From the NCBI GenBank assembly GCA_030746455.1, contig JASLMQ010000592.1, forward strand, positions 1-5,427: a DNA stretch of 5,427 bases. Reading direction: 5' to 3'. Numbering within the stretch: position 1 is the stretch's first letter; each line of letters begins with the position of its first letter. Made by a program: the position numbers and the translations under genes. The notes below the pieces were generated by a model. It ran no database searches and was not told the DNA's origin. It saw only the letters and a program-made list of their open reading frames with translations. Positions 1-4,917 of the stretch are shown here, one piece after another. The stretch comes from Candidatus Latescibacterota bacterium. Its GTDB lineage: Bacteria; Latescibacterota; UBA2968; GCA-2709665.

Positions 1-151
1 GGCCATTCTAACCGCTCCGGATCAGTGGAATGTTAGCGCCCAACACCGGCGACTACGAATAGTAGATTGGTAGGGTTACCAAGGCATCTGGGGCCAACCG
101 TTCGCAGTTTGTCCTTGACTTTCAACATAGTAGAAACCGGGGAAAGAAAAT

Positions 152-205
152 CGCGGCCGCTCAAGCGCCGCGGCGGGCTTTCCTCCCGCGAAGACCTCGC
201 GGGGG
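152..205. repeat. Two adjacent GC-rich hairpins
   Basis: The first hairpin pairs CGCGGC (152-157) with GCCGCG (167-172). An inner GC/GC pair (159-160 with 165-166) closes a TCAA loop, and base 158 is bulged. The second pairs CCCGCGA (185-191) perfectly with TCGCGGG (197-203) around the loop AGACC. It can be extended by T184-G204 and C183-G205. The 5' arm of the second hairpin is also the left end of the 183-280 repeat, so it could pair instead with that repeat's right end. Neither hairpin is followed by a T tract, so a classical terminator is unlikely. Confidence 0.5.
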
Positions 206-280
206 ACGCACCATGGTTGGGTCCGCCTACCCGTCCCCGTGTCCAGACCGGGGCTCCGTTGCTTGTGCCACACGCGGGAG
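183..280. repeat. ~97-bp structured direct repeat, copy A
   Basis: This 98-bp element starts with CTCCCGCGAAGACCT and ends with GCTTGTGCCACACGCGGGAG. A diverged copy lies at 339-435. Its first and last eight bases (183-190 and 273-280) are perfect reverse complements, so the whole element can close into one stem. Inside are the palindrome ACCATGGT (209-216) and a hairpin pairing CCCCG with CGGGG near 235-253. The reading frame is not kept between the copies (an inserted A and other indels), which argues against a repeated protein domain. It could be a structured RNA element, a small mobile repeat or a decayed element; its function is unknown. Confidence 0.55.
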
Positions 281-288
281 GGTGCTGG

Positions 289-312
289 ACAACGCATCGG
301 TCTGCGCGTTGT
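289..312. repeat. Hairpin in the spacer between the two ~97-bp repeats
   Basis: ACAACGC (289-295) is the exact reverse complement of GCGTTGT (306-312), giving a 7-bp stem with a 10-base loop. It sits in the 58-bp spacer between copies A and B, so the layout is element, hairpin, element. Its strand of action, if any, cannot be told from sequence. Confidence 0.5.
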
Positions 313-338
313 GAGATGTGATCGGATGTGCAATAGCG

Positions 339-435
339 CTCCCGCGAAAGACCTTCTGGTGGACACATCGAGGTGTGGAGGCCTGCTTGCCCCGGTAGTT
401 GACACGGAAGGGAAAGCTTGTGCCAGACGCGGGAG
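339..435. repeat. ~97-bp structured direct repeat, copy B
   Basis: This is a diverged copy of 183-280. It starts CTCCCGCGAAAGACCT, one base longer than copy A, and ends with GCTTGTGCCAGACGCGGGAG, which differs from copy A at one of 20 bases. The terminal inverted repeat CTCCCGCG/CGCGGGAG is fully conserved. The middle has drifted, but shared blocks stay in the same order: GGAC, GCCT, CCCCG, GAC, CGG, GCTTGTGCC. An inner ACAC/GTGT hairpin stands where copy A has its palindrome. The right end runs into a perfect palindrome, GGGAGCTCCC (431-440). Conserved ends around a drifting middle suggest selection on pairing, or transposition of a small element. Confidence 0.55.
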
Positions 436-661
436 CTCCCCTCCCGACCCACCCCTGGTCTCTGCTGTGCCAGATGGATCGGGCGATGGACATCGTTAAG
501 GGTCTTGCGCGTGCGCACAGGGAGTTCCAGGGGGAGATACCTCGTGCGAAGAAGGGAACCTAATCCCCTGATACGCAGCCAGTTGTTGAGTGAACTCTCG
601 GAAAGGGCAAACAGAAGTCTGCATCCCAAACGTTAGCCTTGACTCGACAGAACCCGGTCAC

Positions 662-688
662 CACGAAAGACACGAAAAACACGAAAGA
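662..688. repeat. CACGAA 9-bp tandem repeat cluster, copy 1
   Basis: Three consecutive 9-bp units, CACGAAAGA, CACGAAAAA and CACGAAAGA, lie here, preceded by the CAC of 659-661 context. A related cluster sits at 2614-2640. In translation such clusters read HE(R/K)HE(R/K)HE, or FV-rich on the other strand, and similar intergenic runs are widespread in genomes of environmental bacteria. They are usually non-coding and often cause over-extended gene calls. No function can be assigned. Confidence 0.7.
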
Positions 689-748
689 AGGGCATATCCA
701 GGTGGAGGAAGGCCCGGGCGTTGGCTCACAAAGGGAGGCATGAAAGAT

Positions 749-796
749 CCAGGCCTGGGTCCGAGGCGGAACCTGGGTACCCAGGCGCTTCGCGCC
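749..796. repeat. Cluster of overlapping palindromes upstream of the toroid-propeller gene
   Basis: CCAGGCCTGG (749-758) is a perfect 10-bp palindrome and CCTGGGTACCCAGG (772-785) a perfect 14-bp palindrome. Right after them GGCGC (784-788) pairs with GCGCC (792-796) around the loop TTC. The heptamer CCTGGGT occurs twice (754-760 and 772-778), and both copies can pair with the single ACCCAGG (779-785), so the pairings are mutually exclusive. The cluster lies about 230 bp before the likely start of the next gene. It could be a leader RNA structure, a protein-binding site or a repeat remnant. Confidence 0.5.
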
Positions 797-1012
797 ACTC
801 GCACCCCCCGATTTCGTCGGATTGAGGTTAGTAGCACAGAGGGAAATGGGGTGTGCCCGTGGATGTCAGGTTGAGACGGTACTAGACCGACGGCACGGGA
901 CGGGTCCGGGCCCATGGGATCAAACCACAGAGACCAGAACGCAACGGGGTGGCGGATAGGGCCGTTGATCGTTGCTGCACTCGTGTTCGTCTCAACGAAC
1001 GCGACAGACTGC

Positions 1013-1018
1013 AAGGAG
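1013..1018 (+). promoter_or_regulatory. Ribosome binding site fixing the start at 1025
   Basis: AAGGAG lies 6 bases before ATG 1025, an ideal Shine-Dalgarno sequence and spacing. The earlier in-frame ATG at 914 has no comparable site, so this motif is the main reason for choosing the shorter protein. Confidence 0.7.
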
Positions 1019-1024
1019 CCCGCC

Positions 1025-2431
1025 ATGGGCAATGTGAGCGAGTATGGATTCCGGTACGACCCGATGGCATTCGTGGAGAAGGACGAGGGACTCCAGGGCG
1101 CCCTGATCCGCACCTTCGTATTCGACAGGCCCAGAGAGGAGGACCGGGCGCTGCTGTCGGAGGAGATCGAGAAGACCTTTGCCGAGCAGAAGCTCGATGG
1201 CAGTCTGGGGGACACGTCCAAGGAGACGGGGTCGCAGCTGCTGCAGGCCCTCAGGCTCGGCTGTGCGCACGACCGGCCGGAGGTGGCCAGCGCGGCGGAG
1301 GCGATCCTGTCGCAGAAACGAGCGGGGAAGAACGCCAACGAGTGGATTGAACGGGACGGCGCGATGTCGATCTATGCGCTCCACTCGCTCTGCCTGCTGG
1401 GTAGAGGCGACGTGGAGGAGGTGCGGTTCTCGCTGGACTGGTATCCCGCGCACCAGGAGATGTGGAACGACCCCTGGGAGGGGTGTCCGTGGACGCCGTC
1501 GGTGTTCTGGAGTGCGCTCTGGGCAGGCCGCGAGTTCGGCGATGTGACCGGTGCGGTGAAAGATGGGCTGCGGAAGGTGACGGAGGGGTTGAATGCGGCG
1601 GGGTGCAATGCCTACAACGATCCCTGGGGCTTCACGGACGCGGCCGGGCAGATCGATTCGCCAGAGGCCGGGGACCTGGTTGTGAGGCAGATCCCGATGA
1701 TCCTGCGTGGACAGCGGCCCAACGGGGGGTGGGGCGACCACTCGTTCGTCGTGTTCCGCGCGCTGGTGAAACACGGGCTATTCGAGGACCTGAGGAAGCT
1801 GCCGCCGCTACCGGCCGACTGGGAGGTGGTGCGCTCGATTCCGGCGCCAGGTGAGAAGCTGTCCTCTCTGGACTGGGACGGCAGCCGGTTCTGGGCCTTC
1901 GACCAGGAAGCGAAGGAGGCCGTGGCCATCTTGGCTGAGGACGGGACGGTCGTCAGGCGTATCGCGATCGAGAATTGCCAGAACATCGCCTGGTGGGACG
2001 GTGCCCTCGCTGCGGTTGGGAAGGAGCCCAAGACGCTGAGGAGGATCGACCCCGAGACCGGCGAGGCGCTTCAGACGATCTCGCTGGAGAAGATGGAGTG
2101 GGTGATCGGGCCGGAGGTGGTGGGCGACAAGGTGGCCGTGGGCGACGGGTTCATGTGCAACGTGTCGATCTACGATCCCGAGGACCCCGGGAAGCCCCGG
2201 ACGCAGGTGCTTGGCGGCCCGGGCCCGATGTTCATGGCAAGCGAGAACGGAGATGTGTGGCACGCGGACTTCTGGGCGCCGGCGCTGATCAAGAGCACAC
2301 TGGATGGCAAGCTGCTGGATTGGGGCGACCAGCCGTTCCCGATCCGGGGGCTGGCGTACGATGGGGAGCTGCTCTGGGCGATCGATGGGGATGCGAACCG
2401 GATTTGTGCTTTGAAAAGGCGGGAAGACTGA
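1025..2431 (+). CDS. Alpha/alpha-toroid (prenyltransferase/squalene-cyclase repeat-like) plus beta-propeller protein
   Basis: A 468-aa protein of unknown role. Residues ~1-260 resemble squalene-cyclase/prenyltransferase-type helical repeats: DGSLGDTSKETGSQLLQALR (58-77), a Trp-rich stretch (W139, 147, 151, 156, 162, 166), NDPW twice (148-151 and 198-201), and the QW-like PNGGWGDHSF (232-241). Residues ~265-468 look like beta-propeller blades, with recurring WDG/YDG and LRRIDPETG-type turns and a last blade GLAYDGELLWAID (442-454). The acidic DxDD motif of hopene cyclases is not seen, so cyclase activity is doubtful; ligand or polymer binding is equally possible. Start 1025 has a strong ribosome binding site. 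An in-frame ATG at 914 would add 37 residues including a hydrophobic run (about IGPLIVAALVFVS), which could act as a signal peptide if real. Third positions are strongly G/C (50 of the first 60 codons after the start, counted by hand). The gene assignment is firm; the fold assignment rests on motifs only. Confidence 0.85.
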   Translation: MGNVSEYGFRYDPMAFVEKDEGLQGALIRTFVFDRPREEDRALLSEEIEKTFAEQKLDGSLGDTSKETGSQLLQALRLGCAHDRPEVASAAEAILSQKRAGKNANEWIERDGAMSIYALHSLCLLGRGDVEEVRFSLDWYPAHQEMWNDPWEGCPWTPSVFWSALWAGREFGDVTGAVKDGLRKVTEGLNAAGCNAYNDPWGFTDAAGQIDSPEAGDLVVRQIPMILRGQRPNGGWGDHSFVVFRALVKHGLFEDLRKLPPLPADWEVVRSIPAPGEKLSSLDWDGSRFWAFDQEAKEAVAILAEDGTVVRRIAIENCQNIAWWDGALAAVGKEPKTLRRIDPETGEALQTISLEKMEWVIGPEVVGDKVAVGDGFMCNVSIYDPEDPGKPRTQVLGGPGPMFMASENGDVWHADFWAPALIKSTLDGKLLDWGDQPFPIRGLAYDGELLWAIDGDANRICALKRRED

Positions 2432-2460
2432 AAGAGAAAGAAGGAAAGCTGGGTTGATCT

Positions 2461-2512
2461 GGCCCTGTGGCAGTCCCCGACTCCGTACTCCGGGTACTGT
2501 CGGTGCCAGGCC
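2461..2512. terminator. Long bulged hairpin downstream of the toroid-propeller gene
   Basis: Four left-arm blocks pair in order with a nearly continuous right arm: GGCC (2461-2464) with GGCC (2509-2512), TGGCA (2468-2472) with TGCCA (2504-2508), CCGAC (2477-2481) with GTCGG (2499-2503), and GTAC (2485-2488) with GTAC (2494-2497), around the loop TCCGG. The left arm carries the bulges CTG, GTCC and TCC; the right arm carries a single T. It starts 29 bases after the stop codon, a natural place for a transcript-end hairpin, but no T tract follows. It may act as a U-less terminator, an mRNA 3'-end stabiliser or another structured element. Confidence 0.45.
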
Positions 2513-2613
2513 GTGGCGCATGCAGTCATCGAATCCACTCAGTGGCGGTGCGGACGCACGGCAGGTGTGACGAAGGACGGGAGGACAGACTTCAACCCCT
2601 GAAGAGCATCGAC

Positions 2614-2640
2614 CACGAAGCACACGAAGGGCACGAAGAG
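2614..2640. repeat. CACGAA 9-bp tandem repeat cluster, copy 2
   Basis: Three 9-bp units, CACGAAGCA, CACGAAGGG and CACGAAGAG, match the cluster at 662-688. This copy ends 12 bases before the glycosylase start and reads in its frame as HEAHEGHEE, so automatic gene callers may wrongly extend the protein through it. Its last unit supplies most of the only Shine-Dalgarno-like motif before the gene, AAGAGG (2636-2641, 11 bases from the ATG). Confidence 0.7.
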
Positions 2641-2652
2641 GATGGCGGCCCG

Positions 2653-3579
2653 ATGGCGGGACTGGAGATCGCCCTGAGGAAGCCGTACAGCGTCGAGTGG
2701 GTGCTGGCGCACATTCGGGCTTCGTCGTACGGGGTACCGTACACGGACTGTGGAGGGGACCGCCTGAGACGGGTGGTCGAGGTGGTCGGGGAGACCGGCC
2801 TCGTGGAGTTCGGATTCCACGCGGGCGACGGTGGAATTGGCCACCTGGACGTGCGGGTCCTGGATGGGGATCTGGAGCACAGATCGGAGAGATTGGAGGA
2901 GCTGGCGCGGTTCATCTTCGGTGTGGACGACGATCTGAGCACGTGCTACCGGGTGCTGAATCGGGATGCGAGGATGAAGACGCTGGTAGCGCGGTACCGA
3001 GGTCTCAGACTGGTGAAGGCGCCGAGTCTGTACGAGGCGCTGCTGATCACGGTCCTGGGCCAGCAGGTGAGCGTCTACTCGGCCCAGAGCGTGCGACGAC
3101 GTCTGATGGAGCACCTGAGCCTTGCCGTTGACCACGCAGGAACCACCTACCGGGGCATCCCGGATGCGGAGCGGCTTGCGGAGTCGAGCGCAGAGGCGCT
3201 TCGCGACCTCGGGGTCAGCAGGCAGAAGGCGAGATACCTGGTCGAGATTGCCCGGCGAGAGGCCGAGGGGGAGCTTCAGCGCGAGGCCGTTGCAGGTCTG
3301 CCCGATGCCGAGGCGATGGATGTGCTGCAGGAGATCCCGGGCGTGGGCCGATGGACCGCCGAGATCGTGCTGATGCGCGGCGACGGTCGGATGGATTTGT
3401 TCTCGGCGGGCGATCTGGGACTGCAGGTGGCGGCGCAGAAGGCGTTCGGGCTGACAGAACGACCCACCGAGGAGCAACTCCGGGAGATGGCCGAAGCCTG
3501 GAGCGGATGGAGAAGCTACGCGGCGTTCTACCTGTGGATGACACTGATGGAAGCAGGGCAGAGCAGCATTGTAAATTGA
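2653..3579 (+). CDS. alkA: DNA-3-methyladenine glycosylase II (AlkA family, HhH-GPD)
   Basis: A 308-aa cytoplasmic base-excision repair enzyme that would cut alkylated bases such as 3-methyladenine from DNA. Residues ~1-90 fit the AlkA N-terminal domain, and ARFIFGVDDDL (85-95) and ILGQ-like VLGQQVS (134-140) match conserved AlkA positions. The helix-hairpin-helix is IPGVGRWTAE (228-237). The catalytic Asp sits in the usual context LFSAGDLGL as D254, equivalent to E. coli D238. W234 matches the active-site W218, while the residue aligned with Y222 is Ile (I238). WRSYAAFYLW (286-295) matches the conserved C-terminal helix. There is no Fe-S cysteine loop, unlike Nth/MutY, and no Ada domain is fused. 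E. coli AlkA has 282 residues. An upstream in-frame GTG (2467) would add 62 residues encoded by a hairpin and an intergenic repeat, so ATG 2653 is chosen although its ribosome binding site is spaced widely. Confidence 0.93.
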   Translation: MAGLEIALRKPYSVEWVLAHIRASSYGVPYTDCGGDRLRRVVEVVGETGLVEFGFHAGDGGIGHLDVRVLDGDLEHRSERLEELARFIFGVDDDLSTCYRVLNRDARMKTLVARYRGLRLVKAPSLYEALLITVLGQQVSVYSAQSVRRRLMEHLSLAVDHAGTTYRGIPDAERLAESSAEALRDLGVSRQKARYLVEIARREAEGELQREAVAGLPDAEAMDVLQEIPGVGRWTAEIVLMRGDGRMDLFSAGDLGLQVAAQKAFGLTERPTEEQLREMAEAWSGWRSYAAFYLWMTLMEAGQSSIVN

Positions 3580-3605
3580 GGGTCGGGGTAGAGACGTAGG
3601 GCATG

Positions 3606-3622
3606 CGTGGGTGCACCCGACG
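3606..3622. terminator. Small hairpin after the glycosylase gene
   Basis: CGT (3606-3608) plus GGG (3609-3611) pair with CCC (3616-3618) plus ACG (3620-3622), with G3619 bulged and a TGCA loop; GGGTGCACCC (3609-3618) is also a perfect palindrome. It begins 26 bases after the stop codon, but no T tract follows, so intrinsic termination is uncertain. It could instead be an operator-like palindrome. Confidence 0.3.
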
Positions 3623-3692
3623 AGCGAGGCGCGCAGGGCCGGGCCACGTATTGGGAATTGCAGAGCGAGCTGACTGGGAGGCCGAAGAAGAT

Positions 3693-3715
3693 GGGGTAGA
3701 GCGGGGTGGGTGGGG
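3693..3715 (+). promoter_or_regulatory. Canonical G-quadruplex motif upstream of the C39-like gene
   Basis: Four runs of at least three G (3693-3696, 3703-3706, 3708-3710, 3712-3715) are separated by loops of 6, 1 and 1 bases. This fits the standard G3+N1-7 pattern, and single-base loops favour stable folding. It lies on the coding strand 39 bases before the start at 3755, so it could form in the mRNA leader or in non-template DNA. No role has been shown; chance is possible in G-rich DNA. Confidence 0.5.
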
Positions 3716-3744
3716 AAGCAGCTGTGAAGCCGGGCCGAGAAGAC

Positions 3745-3749
3745 GGAGG
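3745..3749 (+). promoter_or_regulatory. Ribosome binding site for the C39-like gene
   Basis: GGAGG lies 5 bases before ATG 3755. It is a strong Shine-Dalgarno core at a good distance and supports this start. Confidence 0.7.
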
Positions 3750-3754
3750 CCGAT

Positions 3755-4774
3755 ATGGACGCTGCGGTGAAGCGTGAAGACGGCAAGGTCTGGATCGAGG
3801 ACGTGCCATCGATCGGGTGGGGAAAGGACATAGAGTGCACCTTCGCCGGGGCGTTGTCGGCGGCGCTGACGGTGACTGATCATCCCTGCTCCTACAGCGA
3901 CGTGATGGGATACACGGGGCTGGCGTTCCGAGTGCGGTGGTTCCACGGCGAAACAGGGCAGCGATGGTGCCCGTCGAGCCCCGTGGGGGAGTTTCCGGAG
4001 GAGATCGAGGCGATCCAGAAGGCCACGGGATGGCGGCTCCGTTGCGAGGTCGAGTTGGATAAGACAGAGCTCGATATGGGGAAGTATCGTGGTGACATTG
4101 TTGCCTCGATCGACGCGGGTTTCCCCGTGTTGGCCTATGAGCCGAAGCTCAATATGGATGTGATCTACGGGTATCGGAATGGGGGTGAGACGCTGATTCT
4201 CGAGGATTACTTCAGCGAGAAGCCGCTGGAGCTTGCGCCCGAGGGCCTCGGGCCCTTCGTGGTCATCCTCGAGGAACATGGCACGGGGATGTCCGAAGAG
4301 GAGGCAATCAGAGCTGGACTCGAGATCGCGGTCGCCAACTGGGATCGGGAACCGATGCCGTCTGCCAAAGGAAGGTACCACTACGGCACCGGCGCGCTGG
4401 AGGCTTGGGCCAATGACCTCGGTGAGGTCTCGACGCTGTCTGCCGAGGAGCGAAACAACCTGCACTTCGTGAGCTGGTGGAACTACACCAGCCTGTTCGA
4501 CGCGCGGATCGCTGCGGTAGCGTTCCTCGGACGCGCTGCCGAGGTTCTTGAGGGATCTGCCTCCGAGGCGCTGAACCGTGCGTCGGCCTGCATCGAGGAA
4601 GAGATCGACGTGCTACGCGTTTCGTTCACGGAGAAGATCGCGTTCCACGGGCCGTGGAGCGGCAAAGGAACGGACGCTTGGACAGAGGAGACCCGAGAAC
4701 GAGAGCGGGAGATCTTGAGACGGGCGGAGGAGGCGGAAGAGAAGGCGATGGGGGAACTGCGGAAGGCATTGTAG
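3755..4774 (+). CDS. Uncharacterised protein, possible C39/BtrH-like (papain-like) fold
   Basis: A 339-aa protein with no signal peptide or membrane segment, so probably cytoplasmic. Early on, ECTFAGALSAALTV (27-40) places Cys28 at the start of a helix, and YSDVMGYTGLAFRVRW (47-62) follows. Later GFPVLAYEP (122-130) and MDVIYGYRNGGETLILEDYF (134-153) resemble the strand pair of C39-like and BtrH N-terminal domains, where a catalytic His normally precedes a GY turn; here the residue is Asp135. If the fold is right, the Cys-His pair is incomplete and the protein may be inactive as a protease or acyltransferase, or may use another residue. The middle part (205-265) has YHYGTGALEAWANDL and a SWWNYTSLFDAR segment. 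The C-terminus (~308-339) is a charged E/R-rich helix, possibly a coiled coil. A strong ribosome binding site supports the start. Gene certain, fold tentative, function unknown. Confidence 0.85.
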   Translation: MDAAVKREDGKVWIEDVPSIGWGKDIECTFAGALSAALTVTDHPCSYSDVMGYTGLAFRVRWFHGETGQRWCPSSPVGEFPEEIEAIQKATGWRLRCEVELDKTELDMGKYRGDIVASIDAGFPVLAYEPKLNMDVIYGYRNGGETLILEDYFSEKPLELAPEGLGPFVVILEEHGTGMSEEEAIRAGLEIAVANWDREPMPSAKGRYHYGTGALEAWANDLGEVSTLSAEERNNLHFVSWWNYTSLFDARIAAVAFLGRAAEVLEGSASEALNRASACIEEEIDVLRVSFTEKIAFHGPWSGKGTDAWTEETREREREILRRAEEAEEKAMGELRKAL

Positions 4775-4917
4775 ATTGCGACCCAGATTAGACGATTGCT
4801 CAGTCTTACTCACGCTACGACACTGTCATCCCTGGCCGCCAAAGATGAAAACACCACTGACTACCTCCTGGTGACGCCATTGGCTTTCACACTAGACACC
4901 TTCTTCTGGGACTGGGT

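Larger units (their letters stand above)
1..1024. other. Long gene-poor, structured intergenic region
   Basis: I find no supportable protein gene here. Open frames of 60-226 codons exist on both strands, but they overlap each other, lack good ribosome binding sites and have low-complexity R/P/S/G-rich translations typical of GC-rich non-coding DNA. The longest ones, on the minus strand at 33-629 and 658-1338, fit no family I recognise, and the second runs into the downstream gene. What the region does hold is structure: two related ~97-bp elements, several strong hairpins, a CACGAA repeat cluster and a palindrome cluster, each listed separately. No tRNA or rRNA signature was seen. A decayed gene or an RNA gene remains possible. 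Confidence 0.6.

Noticed and set aside
9..36. CTAAC...GTTAG pair resembling integron attC boxes
   Set aside because: Only 5 bp pair, the interior is far shorter than a normal attC site, the GTTRRRY box is imperfect and no integrase or cassette array is seen.
183..435. CRISPR-like or known riboswitch array
   Set aside because: Only two diverged units of ~97 bp, no short identical repeats with unique spacers, no Cas gene, and no riboswitch core sequence that I recognise.
509..520. GTGCGCAC sequence resembling a group II intron 5' end
   Set aside because: No domain V hairpin, no reverse transcriptase and no matching 3' boundary are present.
33..629. 198-codon open frame on the minus strand
   Set aside because: It crosses both ~97-bp repeats in different frames, has no convincing ribosome binding site, shows low-complexity composition and matches no family I know.
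658..1338. 226-codon open frame on the minus strand with FSCLSW-like C-terminus
   Set aside because: It is an antisense shadow: one end is the reverse of the CACGAA repeat and the other overlaps the well-supported toroid-propeller gene.
3603..3770. 55-codon + strand frame between the glycosylase and C39-like genes
   Set aside because: No ribosome binding site, R/G-rich translation, covers the G-quadruplex motif and overlaps the start of the next gene.
2539..3840. 433-codon minus-strand open frame opposite the glycosylase gene
   Set aside because: AlkA motifs on the + strand are unmistakable; long antisense frames are expected in GC-rich genes.
4775..4917. Promoter or terminator before the last gene
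   Set aside because: Only weak matches: a 4-bp AGAC/GTCT stem at 4790-4806 and no convincing -35/-10 pair, so none is listed as a feature.
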